Shown: positions 49,248 through 61,990, numbered from the stretch's first letter. The stretch: 64,000 nucleotides of DNA from Casuarina equisetifolia (GCA_028551475.1 CM052356.1:8769884-8833883); one strand, 5' to 3'. The notes: generated from the sequence alone by a model not told the origin. Numbers and translations: made by a program.

Positions 49248-51441
49248 AAAAGAAATATAATAGCAAATACGTGTGAGTATCTCCAAAAAGACCTTATCAA
49301 GCAATTTATAGACTTTTCACATGCAAACCTACCACTTAAGTATTTGGAAATACCACTATTTAAAGGTAAGTGTAAAATCTACTACTTTGATAAGCTAATA
49401 GAAGTAATAGCAAACAAAGCATAGAATTAAAAATCAATGTTCTTGTTTAAGGGGGCAAAACTAAATTTAATTAAGAGCATTTCATCTTCATTGTTGATTC
49501 ATATCTTATCCATTATCAAAGTTACAAAAGTAGCTATATAAAAGATAAATAGGAAAATAGCAAGCTTCATATGGAATACAAGAAATGGATAATACATACA
49601 TTACATTAAATGACAAATTATATGCATGCTATGTTAAAAAGGATTAAGAGTTTATAATCTTTAAAAAATGATGGAGGCTCTTTAGACAAAATCTACTTAA
49701 ACATATGTCCAAGGCCATTCATTATGGCCCATTTATAATGAACTTGAAGTATAGGCATCCAACTAAAGTGATACAAAAAGGCAAGAAGAAAATATATTCC
49801 TACACATGGAAAATGAAGTGTGGGCATCCAAAGTTCTACCTTTCTTCATCCCTTTCACTTTGTGTCACTCATAAGTAGTTTCAAATTTAAACTATGGCAT
49901 TGCTAAAAGCTATTTAGAGTTGAAGGAAAGTAGAAAAGAAATTGATTGGACAAGAGTAAAAAAGAAACAAAGGATATCTAAGTAGAACTTTTATCTACTA
50001 GATCATGATGAAAAGCAAACTTACCATTATACAAAGTAGCTAAATGGAACAACTTAATGGACCAAGAATGCAACCTATATTAATAAAAACAAGCATCAAT
50101 GGAGCATTTATTATTTAATTACAAGTTCACAAAAGATATATGGAAGACAATCTTGGCTATAAATAGACTTTCATGATGGATTGAACAATGAAAGAAAACA
50201 ATAACCTAAAAAACCCAAGTCATGAAAAGTAAGGAGTTTTAAACAACATTGCTATGTGTCTTTCTTGAAGCTACAATTTACCACATCTAGAATGAAAGAA
50301 ATAGAAAAAAAAATTTAGGAATCAAAATCTTAAGAATACAACTATTGTTGTCAAGATTAAAAAAAATGTGAGGGATAATATCATATCAAGTAAGTAAAAC
50401 CTAAAAATTATAACAAATATTTGCAAGATATTTGAAATTTTTTGAAGGCTATTTTCGAGCCTAGGTGATGGATATTTTCTTTCAAATGGCTTGTAATATT
50501 ATTTCATTATATATATTATTACGAAGTTCATTACCAAGCTTAAAAGTCAACTTAAAATTTATTAAACCATTATTATACAAGTAAAATTTTCAATATAATC
50601 TTAGAACTCATTACTCACATCTTAACATGTTCTCTCATCAAAATTATCAAATCATCATACTATTATAGTACCATATTATATGAACAATAATATGGACCGA
50701 AATTAATAAAAGTTTATAAAAGTGCTAACAAGAATTTTAAACAATGATACTATATTAATACTCTTTATTCAATCCAAAAGTAAATTCAAAATTTAATAAA
50801 ACCCATTATTATATAATAAAATTTTTAATATATGCTCTAATAGCATGAAACTTTCTCCTTACATCTTAATATCTATCAACATATGAAAATTTAACAAGAA
50901 ATTAAAAAAGTAGTATTGATTTTATTACAAATTCTAAGCAAAGACTTCTTCATTATTTTCTTATCTTTTAATGTTTTTGCTATCAAAGTGAAAGTAAAAG
51001 CATGTCCCTGAACATGTGAATCTGAGCGCTCAGGGAAACTGGATCATGTCGATACCAAAGCGGCTTCACGTACTAATAGATGCCAGGTTACGTAGCCCAA
51101 ACTTTGGCCTCCCATTGGGATTCAGTTCTGCCCTGGTGGACCTGGCAGAAGAATATTGCCCTCACCCAAATCCAGTCACCAATTGAAGTTCTCTCATTCA
51201 CCGGTTATGCACACAATTGACTTCTACTTTACTTTCTTGCATCTCTTAAATTAATTGTACACTCTGTTGACAGAGAACAACACTACGAGATCTACATCGG
51301 AGATCATATTAGATACTGCTGATCCAAAGGAAAACCAATCCAAATTCTAAATAAGAAAACAGAACCACAAAGCCCACATCCAGGCCCAAATAAGCAGCAT
51401 CGAAGGAGTCGGCAGTAACACAACCGGCGTAGCGGTATCAA
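49248..51441. other. No gene recognised (49.2-51.4 kb)
   Basis: Very AT-rich to about 50990. From there to 51441 the composition rises, and the stretch is probably 3' UTR/flank of the minus-strand nucleoredoxin. The 85-aa open frame at 49167-49424 has no recognisable domain. Confidence 0.5.
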
Positions 51442-54400
51442 TTATTTGTCCGTAGAGGCGCCGGAAGCAGCTGTGACGCACCTGGGATGCACTTCGTAAC
51501 CACATTCTAGACACTGGTAAGCCCAGCCAGATCCCTGCTCATCACAATCACAACAAATAAAGGGGCCTCCGCCACTGCCTTCAGAGACCAAAGTGAGTTC
51601 GTGGCGATGCCCTGAATGGCAAACCAATCCTCGAAGGTTCTTGGCCTCCTCGTCCATTTGTTTTTCCAGCAATTCCACTTTGGCCTCAGTGAAAGGATAC
51701 GCATTTTCTTGGTACAGGTTTATCAGAATCCTACCCTGTTTGGTAACAGTCTTACCATCAGGGCCTAAAATCACTAAGCAAGGAATCGCATTCACGTCGA
51801 AATGCTTGGCAAGGTCCTTGGCAGTCGGGTCTCCAAATGGTAAAGCTAGCCAAGGCATGGTCTCGAAGTAGGAGTCGAATGAATGTTGGTCACGATCATT
51901 CGACACGAAAACTATTTCGTAGTCCTCATCTCCTTCCTCCACCAGCGTTTGCTTGATCTTATGGTAGATGGAGATTAACTTGGGAGCGAATTTAGCACAT
52001 GGCCGGCACCATTGAGCTGAGAAATAGAGTCCAACTGTTTTCCCCACCAATGAAGCAACTGGTACCTGCACAAAGCAGAAACATAGCAAATGAGCCGCCA
52101 TGCCCCTGTATGACTCTCTAGGAACGCAAGCACAGGTAAAAGCATTTTCCCCCTTGCCATGAGCGCAACACGGTACCAGTTGGACGAGAGAAGGCAGCAA
52201 ACAGATAACATCCATCAACATCAGATCACTGTAGAAGAAAAGCTGACAAAAATTCACGCACTACTACCTTTTCTAATAATAAGCCCATTGCTTTCACATC
52301 ATGATGTTATTTTTCCATAAAAAAAGAAACCCTGACGATCTGGATATAATATCACATGCAGGTTAGGAACAGACAAAAAACACGTCTTCACACTTGCATC
52401 TGCAGATAGTCGACTTGTGAGGGAATTCTCTTACCTACGTTGGCGGCATCGAAGGGGATGAGGCAGGTCATCATTTCGAGTGGGCAACGTGGATGGATAA
52501 GGGAGGGAAAGAGAAGCACACGAGATGACATAATCACAACAAAACGTGGTGTGAAGTGGAAGAACGCGCCACATGTCGGGTGGCATCTTCTGGAGCGAGG
52601 ACACATCGCCTCACGTGTTAGATACCATCCTTTCTCAGCAGACGCAATGTATCCTAAATTAAATTCACCGGGTAGCACATGGACATGATGCGTCGATCCT
52701 TTGCGTTATGAGATTACGTGTGAGCTGACGTAAAACTCAAAATGATGTACTTAATAGTCTCATAAGTGAAGCCAGAAGCGTATAGTTAATCAAAACACAA
52801 CACCCACTATGTTAAAATCATTCAACAAATCTCTTTAAAAGAAAAATATTATAACCGTTGATGAATTTTATAGATAACTTAAACTTTCGAAATCCGCGTG
52901 CATCATCAAGTGTTCATGTGATAATGCAGGAAAACTATTTAAACCTGTGAAGCATGCCACGTTATTCAAATCCCACGTCATCAACAAGTTTATGGATAAT
53001 ATTTGGGTACTGACCAGCTAAACGTCAAAGATAGAGCTGCCTCAGATGAGATTCAGTGTCTAATTCAGTTAAGGGGTGTAATGACTGACCTGTTGGTGCC
53101 TGGGATGACCCAAAAGATAGTCTCTATCATGGTTTGTAAGTAAATTGGTTAAGGTTTGGTTCTCATGCTTCTCCCTCTCTTCCTTCTGCAACTTCTCCAG
53201 CCTCTCCTTCGTAAATGGGAAGGCCCTGACCCCATACCGGTAAATGAGTTCCACCCCATCATGCAGCGTTGCATCGTCTTTGTTATCGATTGGTTGGAGA
53301 ATAACCAGGCAAGGAATACCCTCGATATCAAATTTCCGGTTCAAAGCCTTCTTAATCTCCAGATCAGAAAATGGAATAGCCAGCCATGGCATGCAGGCAT
53401 GATAGTTGTTAAAGGCATCGGAGTCCTCATCGGAGGACACATAGACAATCTCAAAACTAGACCCATTAGTCCGGAGTTGCTCGTAGATACCAATCAGAGC
53501 TTGAGTGAATTTCCAGCATGGTGGATACCAGTTCGCCGAGAAGTAGAGGCCTACAATCTTGCCTTCAAGATCAGACACTTTCACCTGCCGCATAGAAGAC
53601 CACTGAATCATCAGTTAAGAACCATATATAAGTCCAGCGTGTGTACACTTTAGACAACTAATAGATCAAACATGCCAATAACTACATTGATATGCAGGTA
53701 TATAAACTTAGCATTAGTACTAAAAAGAGGTTTGAAAGTGTTGAGAGTGAGTATTATCTGTTATAGAAAATAAAAGAATTGGCCCTTCAACAAGCTCATA
53801 ATTTATGAGACTTTTTCACATATTATTTTAAAATTTTAAATACTCTCACATTTTAATATAGTACCAAACCCAATGATAGACCTCTGCTTAATAAACCCCC
53901 GTGTCCCAAAATTGTGGTGCAATACTTATGTTAACAAATGTGTGAGAGAAAAATCTAATAAAGATAAATCTATCCAATTGAAGCTAATAGCCACTGCATC
54001 AATTTTGTTTTTTTCTTTTCTTTTATCTAAGCAGGTCAAAGGGCTAATACTATCAAATCATTGAGGAGAGACAGATTAAAGATCCAATATGACGTTCGTA
54101 TGACTCTAATGATACCTACCGGAAAAAGTTAGGAAATGAATACGTTCTACAATGGACAGCGCAGAGTCCACCACCCCATATGAGAAGGTCTAGAAGCCCA
54201 TAAATTTTGAAAACGATTCGCGCAACAGATGACATGCGTATCGGTCTCATTGGGCCACGAGGATTGTGCCAGTAGCGTTAATCTGAGGCTAAAGTGGATA
54301 GATAGGTGACACTTGTGTCTTCTGCTAGGCTGTCCACGACAACAGCAGCCTTGGGAGCCCCTCCTTGAAAAGGACAGCGAACTTGGCCTTCGTACCTCCT

Positions 54401-55989
54401 GGCAAAAGGCACCCATACGCAATTACTATCCCTTTTCTTTTTCTTTTTCTTTTTCTTTTTTTTTTGGCTTGGAGCACACAAGTGAACCACACCCGCCAAG
54501 ACACGGTCTCCACTTTCAACAACACCCCCCAAAGCACGGTCTCCAACCCCCAAGTCAAAACCAAAAATTAAAAAATAAAAACAAAGTCATCAAAGATTCT
54601 TACTCTCGTAGATTCAAGCTGATCCCAAAAATTCTAATGCAAAATAATCAACATGCCTATGATGAGCTTGCTCTGATAACGCACACTTCAACAGTCTTAT
54701 GCACAAATATTGAGAAATTTAATCCAGCCCAACTAAAGCAAATGCGCTTACATTTTTTGATCAGATCAGAAAGTTTGTAGCATTGTTATCCCTAGCACAT
54801 AAAATAATATCAAAATTTAAATTTATAAACAACTCTCTTTTACTCATGAAACAATACACCATTAAGAAGCTTATTCCAAGATAGAAGGGACATATTGAAG
54901 ACAGTCTAATTAAAACTCATATTTCCAAAATCCTACTTACAATCTTTTTTAAAAGGCTCCAACTCTTGAATGAACTTCTAAAGTTGGATTTAGCTTTTTA
55001 TCAAATATGCCATGCAGTGTAGAATTGTTATCATATATTGCTAAAGAATCTATTGAAAACTCTGTTTAAATGTAAAACAGTATTTTTTTTATTACCTTAA
55101 GAATTCAAAATGTACATAAGTTTATAACAGATTCGCATGGACAAGGCTTTTCCAGGCTGCCGACTCAAAAAAAGGATTGTAAGCTCGAAAGTTCCCTGAT
55201 ATTCTCCAGTACACATGGCAGGGTCTACAAAAAACGTACAACACAGAAGACTGTATCCCTCTCATCTCTCAGCTAGTTATTGCCATATTAAACCCAGAAA
55301 AGCAATCAGAACAGCAATCAAGCGTATCTGTAATCTACCAGCTAGGTGCCCAAATCTGAGACGCAACTCAGAGTAGGAAATTCAATATCCACGATCCAGC
55401 TCTCTACCCGGCCGACAAAGCCGCATTAAATTCTCCCACGATATTAGAAATACAAAAAACGACAGCCAGAGAACCTCAATAAAGTTTGTCCTACGTCTTC
55501 AGGCATTATTTTGTTTTCAGAAACATTCAGTGTTTAGAGGAGTTTCTCCTCGGAATATGGAACACTACTAAGCCACGATACAGTGTTTGTTAACGCGAAC
55601 TCGTAAACAACAACATGGATACGATAATCAAGTAACTAATCCCCGTGTCTACCGAAGAAATGAACTTTCAGCCTAACCAAAGAACCCTAAAATTGAAAAA
55701 GAAAGAAAAACACGAAGGTTGTCCAGGGTTCATACTCACTCTCTATCTTTGATCCTCTTTATTTAACTATTCCTTCCCTCCCCCCGGCCCCCCAAGTGAG
55801 AGTAATCAGTGAGGTAGCCAAAGGTGAGCATTTACTTCATCTGATCTCCCACATGTTGAACAAAATCCGTAGCAGAAATTAGAATCAATAATTCAGTTCA
55901 TACTAAACGCTCCCAGGGTAAAACTCCGACAACATATCGGCTAGCTATTGCCCGACGGATACAGAGATTTTTTACTACACCAAACTAAC

Positions 55990-56030
<41 letters not shown>

Positions 56031-56175
56031 CCTGAGCTCCGCTCGGAGAAAGAAGATAATCACGATCTTTGGATGCCAGAAGAGAATAGAATCTGGGGCT
56101 TGAAACCTTACGAGAGTCACCGTTAAGAACTAGGTTTTGGAAACCACCTTCCATGTCTTTCACCTCCTTCTTCAT
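51442..56175 (-). CDS. Nucleoredoxin (two thioredoxin-like domains plus C1-like zinc domain), three exons
   Basis: Exons: 56032-56175 (ATG at 56175), 53090-53584 and 51442-52065, both introns phase 0 with GT-AG borders. Product 420 aa. Nucleoredoxins are thioredoxin-family oxidoreductases of cytosol and nucleus; plant NRX1 protects antioxidant enzymes such as catalase (family knowledge). Domain 1 spans residues ~49-200 with W67-Y-P-P-C71, where the first active-site Cys is Tyr. Domain 2 spans ~214-355 with a normal W232-C-R-P-C236 and cis-Pro in I-P-C-L-V-I-L. The C-terminal DC1-type zinc domain has C362, H366, H368, C384/C385, C387, C398, C401, H406 and C409. Length is closer to two-domain plant nucleoredoxins (NRX2-like) than to three-domain NRX1 (~578 aa). 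Both domains are preceded by a R-D-Y-L-L motif and an exon border at Gln|Val. Disulfide reduction should depend on domain 2. Confidence 0.93.
52430..52700. other. GC-richer block in nucleoredoxin intron 2
   Basis: Intron 2 (52066-53089) holds a block richer in G+C than its surroundings, with CACGTGT near 52614 and ACATGTC near 52572. It has no recognisable exon; the 82-96-aa open frames on both strands overlap each other and match no family. It could be an inserted sequence or an internal regulatory region. Confidence 0.35.
53585..56031 (-). other. Nucleoredoxin intron 1 (2.45 kb) with CT-repeat at its 5' end
   Basis: Donor CAG|GTTTTCC. Nine bases into the intron a (CT)n tract begins (plus strand 55992-56024, GA repeat). 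Another pyrimidine repeat (TTTTTC units) lies at 54430-54463. A GC-richer patch at 54130-54420 shows no coding signal. The rest is AT-rich. Confidence 0.6.
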
Positions 56176-56252
56176 CGCTTCTCTCTCTCACTAATCTCTC
56201 GCCCCTCCCCCTCTTTCAGAGTGGAAACACCAGGCACTACCATCCTTCCAAT

Positions 56253-56262
56253 CCTTATATTC
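56253..56262 (-). promoter_or_regulatory. Candidate TATA box of the nucleoredoxin gene
   Basis: AATATAAGG on the minus strand, about 80 bp upstream of the ATG at 56175. Confidence 0.4.
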
Positions 56263-56485
56263 GTAGGAACCGTATTCTTTCCACATCATTAAATCCTATG
56301 CGCTCCCCCCTCCCGGTACATCATCTCTCCAACACGTAGCACTCGGTCCCTCGTGGAAAAGTCTTAGCTAGTTGTTCGTGCACGTTGAGGATTAATCTCT
56401 GCTCATCACCACCGCCAATTCGCCGGGCAGATCAAACTCGGTGGACCCGTTTTTGTAGGTCCGGCCGCACGAAACGAAGTGACAC

Positions 56486-56491
56486 CACGTG
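56486..56491. promoter_or_regulatory. G-box CACGTG upstream of nucleoredoxin
   Basis: Palindromic CACGTG within ACCACGTGGA, about 310 bp upstream of the ATG. This is a bZIP/bHLH-type binding core (ABRE/G-box), consistent with stress or light control of a redox gene, though motif presence alone is weak evidence. Confidence 0.45.
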
Positions 56492-56639
56492 GATGGTAGC
56501 TGTTGCGTGCGTAAGATTTATTTCGGCGTGGAAATTCACACACCAAGATTGCCATTTCCGGGATAGAATGGGAAGGTCCGTGTTGTCATAAAAGACTCTG
56601 AATTGATGTTCCGAAAGGTAAACCATCTAGCGGACACCT

Positions 56640-58260
56640 GTCTTTGCTTCGCTTTCTTTTGTTTGCTTCACGCCTTTTTCCCGGAAAATATGAGCCTTTG
56701 CGTACGAGGTGCATATCTCAAAAAGACTTAAATAAAAGGAGATGGAGAAGAACACCGATCCAACGGCTCCAACAGAGGGCCCAAAAAAAAAAAAAAAAAA
56801 GAGTTGATCACTGACCGTCAAGGCTGCGACAACTCATCGACATCATTTCTGATTGTTGAGACAAAACAAATACTTTATATTGCCAAATGGTTTCGACTTT
56901 CCTGGCAGACGTGTGTATGCACACGAGGGGGCGCAGTTCCATCGAGAATATATAATTTTTTTATCCTTAATTTCCTCTCCCATCATTTCTTGGAGCCCAC
57001 TTTACTGCCAAAAAAAATAGAAATATGTTTTTCTATTATATTATCTAATTACTCATGGTTAACTAAATTCGTATCGTCGCTATTTTGTTAAGAAAGGAAC
57101 GTAGTATAAATATATTCATTTTTGTTTCCCAGTTTATTTTTCATGAAAACATAATATATCTCTAATATCTTGACCTAAATTTATCGGTTATTACTGTCCC
57201 ATTGTATGGTTAAAATACCAAAAATAAAATTTAACTTTTATTTCCACTGTTTGGTTTATTACATATTTCCACTGCAACTTCAAGTCAACTGACAGCTTCG
57301 AAGACAAAGGTTGGATGAAGAGGAAGGATGAGCTTGCAACTCAATAAAAAAAATAAAGAGGGAGGGAGGGAGCGATCGTGGACATTTTGTTATTATTTTC
57401 TATCAATTATCATTTTACATGTGTCAAATATTATAAAATATTTGAACAAATTATTAAAAATAAGTATTATCTTACATAAAAAATATAAAAATATTTTATT
57501 AACCTTATAAGTAATAAAATTTATTTATCAATTATTTTAAATTTTTTAAATAAATTCTCACACTCTAATATAAATATATTTTATATTAGTGAAAGATGTG
57601 AGTGTCTCACATTAGTTATGTGATTATAAGCTTAATGCTTTTATATTTAGTAAGGTTTTTCTTTTCATTACTAATTAATTTTGGGATGAATCTTAATGTA
57701 GTAACAAAGTACAAATTTAGACTTATTCTAAATTTATCATTAACGTGTAATTAATATTACCAAGACGACCTCTTAGTATATAAGGGATATTAGCCTTCTA
57801 ACAATACCAAAAATAACTAGATAACGTCAACAACAGATGGACGAATCATGTCGTGCCCGTGTTTCTTGTCTTACTTTTGCATATTACACAATATTCTTCC
57901 AAAAGAAGCATGGGCACAAGGAAAATCAAAAGGCACGCATGAATCTGGCGAGTAATATGGGGACACCTGTTTCTTTTTTTCTTCTACTGTCCCCCCTCCT
58001 TTGAATTTTTACCAGTGCATTCCCCAAACGTAGAAAGACCTATCTACATAGTGCATGGAGAATGTCGTAGTAGGGACTCCATATTTGGTTTGAAAAATCG
58101 ACATTAAATCTGTACCACAGAGAATTTACCTCTGTTATTGTTTATTTTACCCTTCGCTAAATGTACTTGTGATTTGGATTTGTGCCACAATAAAGGAAAT
58201 TCTTCGTACCGTGTGAAGACTCACGTTTCGTCTGTAAATTAATGTACTATTGAATAAAGA
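56640..58260. other. No gene recognised (56.6-58.3 kb)
   Basis: Upstream intergenic DNA, with a poly-A tract at 56783-56800 and a very AT-rich core at 57.4-57.7 kb. No supported open frame. Confidence 0.5.
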
Positions 58261-58292
58261 GAGAATCGGACCGTGGTGCAAGATGTAACATA

Positions 58293-58663
58293 CACGTGTC
58301 GGGAAGGAAAGAGACTTGACATCCGTACCGTCTCGAGGTTGTTGGATTGTCTCGAAAGCTCAATAATTACACTTTCAGTGGGTCCCAGGATATGGGGCAG
58401 CAGCGCATGTAGAGTGCTCACGTGTCGAAGCGTAGCCGTGATTGATGTTGGCGAAAGCGAAAAGCGGCCCGCTTTCTAACACCATCGAGTGATATTCGTG
58501 ACCCGCAAGCCAGCTAAAAAGGCATCCGTGGGGTATGGGATGGGAACACGTGGTACTTGGTTCGGTTTTCGGTGATATGCCCAACTGTTGCGTATACGCC
58601 CAACTATCTCCTTGTCACTGGCTTTTCAAAGCTAATAATGACTTTGGTTGGGTTCTCGACGTG
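58293..58663. promoter_or_regulatory. Cluster of four ACGTG (ABRE/G-box) cores
   Basis: CACGTG at 58293-58298, 58419-58424 and 58547-58552 and ACGTG(TC) at 58659-58663, in a GC-richer island. Three of the four read ACGTGTC, the strong ABRE form. It lies about 2.1-2.5 kb upstream of the nucleoredoxin ATG and about 1.4 kb beyond the stop of the RING gene. No gene start adjoins it clearly. Confidence 0.4.
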
Positions 58664-58669
58664 TCATGC

Positions 58670-60101
58670 GTTTAAATCAACGTCAAAATCCGATATTTTT
58701 TCGGAGAAAAAAGGGAAAGCGTTGTGTGCCTCTCTCCGGTGCTAAACCCAACAAAGGGACCGAGTTTGTCTCAGCATCCCGAAGGAAGTCGGACTCATGA
58801 TACTCCATTTGACACCTGCACACCCTAAGGCACAGCACAGTGATTGGCTTGAATACGCTTAACCCAATGATAGTTTGCCGTCCGTCCATCAATTTATGGG
58901 GAAATGGCCAGCTCTGATGGGATATTTCGTGTCTGAAGATAACCCAAGTTTGGAGCCCAGATGCGATGATAAGTTTTGCCTGGCACTGGGCCATCGGCTA
59001 AAGCTTCCTGCATGTTGCGATTCAATGCAAAACGAAGGCTTTCATGATGATTGGACACTGCTCAGACTTGGGAGAAAGCCAGTCTACTGGGTTTGAGCCG
59101 TCCCAAGTACTATAGTCCATGGGTTTGTGCTCGAGATTGGCACCAAATTTTCTAAAGTATGACTTCATTCTGATGATAAATGCCAGATTCTTAATGGAAA
59201 AACAAACAGCCATCTTATGATCTACGATAATAGTATATTTACTTAGACTTCAAGTCTTTTGTTTTTTAACCACAATTACGACATTAAGTAGACTTTCTAC
59301 CAAACAGTTCAATGTCATTAATAGATAGCTTTAACATTTAAAAGAATTATCACCGTTTCACCTTTTAAAAAAATTAAGAGTCACGCTGACATAAAAAAAT
59401 GACCATTCACTTTCTTAAAAAAAAAAATAACACTTCCATACTTTAAAATAACAAACAAGAAAGTAAGAACTGCAGTCGAGTTGTATACCCCGTGACCCGT
59501 GGGCCTGACAGATGAGAAAATGTCATAATCGTAAGGAGCATTGCATGAACGCCAGCTGCATCTTCAGACTGCAAGCTGGTGGGATTAAGTTTTCCTAATT
59601 ACAGCCGAAATGGAAGATTTCATGTGGAAATCTAATAATGCAAGATCATTTACTTCCCCGCTGTGAAAGATGGACCAATCTAGAAGCCTCACGCCTCCCG
59701 GAACTGCTGATTCCTGAACACATTTGCCTTCGTTTCCCAACACTCCATGCACCCAGACACTTTGCCAGCTTGCTCGTCCTGACACCTTCTCAAGAAACCA
59801 AAAGGATCCAGCACTGGGCCACATTAATGCACACCTAATCTCGCGGCCACACGACTTTCCTTTTCGCCGTGTTCCATCCCGTTCCCTCCGCCTGAACTCG
59901 CTACAAACATGCCTTTGATAGAACACATAATCACATTTTGATCGAGAATTCAAGTCTGTAATTTGAATCACAACGATATAAACATTGAAAACGCATTTTA
60001 TGATAATAGATTCAACCATGATATCAGATTTTGCCTCCGAAAAGTTGACGAATAACAAGAAATAAATAGCAAAAGCCTACATATATTTCCGTTCAAAAAT
60101 C
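58670..60101. other. Intergenic region downstream of the RING gene
   Basis: Several open frames of 60-157 aa on both strands (for example 58683-58994 and 59585-60058 minus) lack domains and do not join into a splice model that I can support. Part of 59.9-60.1 kb is probably 3' UTR of the RING gene. Confidence 0.45.
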
Positions 60102-60485
60102 TCAACAAGGATTTTTATGGTTGAAGAATTCAGGCTCAAGCTTAGCCCTACAGACCGGACAAACCGAATGCTTAGACAGCCAAGTATCCGCGCAATCCAC
60201 ATGGAACCCATGATTGCAACTGGGAATCAATCTAGCCGGTTGCCCGCTCTCAATCTCGTCAAGACACACCGCGCACTCCGTCCCCAGCATCAGCTCTTTC
60301 CCGGTCACCTTGGGCAGCTTGTCCAACTCCGACGCAGACAGCCCCTTATTTGCCAGCGGTTTGACAGGTGAGCGTGGGTCGTTTTGGGAGTTCGTTGCGT
60401 ACCATAAGAGGCATATATAGATGAGGAACACCACGCTCGTGCCGGCGCAGGGTAGAAAAAGCGCTAAGAAAACCGAAACCACCAT
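60102..60485 (-). CDS. ATL-type RING-H2 E3 ubiquitin ligase, ATL23-like
   Basis: Intronless, 127 aa, ATG at 60485. An N-terminal hydrophobic segment (residues ~4-29, V-F-L-A-L-F-L-P-C-A-G then V-V-F-L-I-Y-I-C-L-L-W) should anchor it in a membrane. The GLD-like motif G-L-S-A-S-E-L-D-K-L-P sits at 48-58. The RING-H2 finger is complete: C71-x2-C74-x15-C90-x-H92-x2-H95-x2-C98-x10-C109-x2-C112, with the conserved Pro before the last Cys and W102 for E2 contact. ATL proteins are membrane E3 ligases, many induced early in defence or nutrient signalling (family knowledge). It is short for the family, like ATL23/ATL24, whose N-terminus it resembles. The substrate is unknown. Confidence 0.93.
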   Translation of the reverse strand: MVVSVFLALFLPCAGTSVVFLIYICLLWYATNSQNDPRSPVKPLANKGLSASELDKLPKVTGKELMLGTECAVCLDEIESGQPARLIPSCNHGFHVDCADTWLSKHSVCPVCRAKLEPEFFNHKNPC

Positions 60486-61990
60486 GGCTTCGAGGAGCGG
60501 GGAGTTTAGGGCGGTTGGTGGTGAGGTGGATGTGGTGCGTAAAGGGGCGCAGTGGACACCATAGCGTACGATGAGGGATTCTGGGAAGGCGAACGGGTCT
60601 ATTTAGGGGTTGGGGAAGTGGGGTTGCTTAGGCTGGTGCTCGACTGGCGACAATATGAGGTGCGAAAGGGTAGCGGCTTTCTAGGTGAGCTGTTGAAGCT
60701 GACGTGGATTCGTTTTCTAGGGTAATGGCTTTAAATAGGGAAGCGAGGCAAATATCTACTGTATAGCTTTCGTTAACGTACGCCGCAAGAAAGTTCCTGA
60801 AACGCCATAGAACTGTAGTGGGATCTCTGGGCCGCACTGCGGATGCAGATTTTGGTGAGACGAACATATCTACGTGTAAGAGTCTGTTTTGGCCCATATC
60901 AAAACAAACAAACTGCTGTTGCTTCATTTCCCACTTCCTCTCATATCTCATTCTTTTGCAATGTTACTACATTTAGAAATTTTCTTTTATGAAAACCATC
61001 CTTAAAATCTATTTGTAAAATTAATTTTGTAACTTGTTTTAGATTTTTTTTTATCACAATTAAGGCAATACACTACACTTTCACCACCGTAGAAAACAGG
61101 TCTCGCCACTTTCTCCCCATTTACTCTAAATTTGAAAAGTTTTACAGCTGGTGGAAGCGAGTTGAACGTCAAACTTTGCTGGAGTAGTACAGCAAAGATA
61201 TATAAAGGTGCAGGATATTATAGCATCCAGTTGAGAACTCATAATTATGGCCAATTTGACACTTTTTGGCAGCATGGCAAGTAGAGGTTTTGTCACAATT
61301 TGGTGACTTTTGACTTTTAAAATGGGTTGTAGGAATCAAATAACAACTCCACAACCCAGGGGGATCTGGGCTCATCATGATGGTGAAGAACGGAAGGAGA
61401 GCATTAATTTTGATAATCAGAGCAAGCAAGGACAAATTGGCTGTTTTAATGTAAAGAGATGAAATGATCTGCAAATGAGGACAGAACTCTCAACCGTGTA
61501 TTAAAAGAAAAGAAAATACGTAATTAATGAGAAAGCATGTAAAGTTATTGTTAGGCTTGGGCTTTGACTTTTAACACAGAGTGGGGAAGTTGTTGCCGGG
61601 GTAGCAAATGACAGAATGCGACAGAAAACAGAGCTGCACCTTTTATGGACGTCCAGTTGTAACGTCGTTTTATATACCATCATTCCATTAAATGTATTAA
61701 TGTTTAGCATCTTAATCTCACCTGTCATAGATTAACGAGACTAAGCCAAATAGTGCTCATCACTAAACTTTTTAATATCTAAAAATTCAAACAACAAGAG
61801 GGTTAAATAAAAAAAGAAGGAATAATGTAACGTCCGCTTAAATATTGGAGCAAGGTTAAGACCAAGTGCCAAACTCATTTTTCCAGTAAAGATGCTTCCA
61901 TGTAAATATACAAAAATGGATAGTCTTGGTTTAATGGCTAAAACTAAAGAACAGGTAAAAAAAAATCAACTTTCTAGTTCTAGTTATGGC
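60486..61990. other. Upstream region of the RING gene
   Basis: Candidate minus-strand TATA elements are CTAAATAGA (about 60600), CTATTTAAA (about 60730) and CTTTATATATC (about 61197). The start site cannot be chosen from sequence. A 101-aa minus-strand open frame (61169-61474) with several Cys overlaps the last one and has no recognised family. Confidence 0.4.

Noticed and set aside
59585..60058. 157-aa minus-strand open frame downstream of the RING gene
   Set aside because: No domain, mixed composition, and it overlaps opposite-strand frames of similar length; probably 3' UTR and flank.
61169..61474. 101-aa minus-strand frame with five Cys and a hydrophobic start
   Set aside because: Cys spacing fits no family I recognise, it overlaps a likely promoter region of the RING gene, and the N-terminus is not a clear signal peptide.
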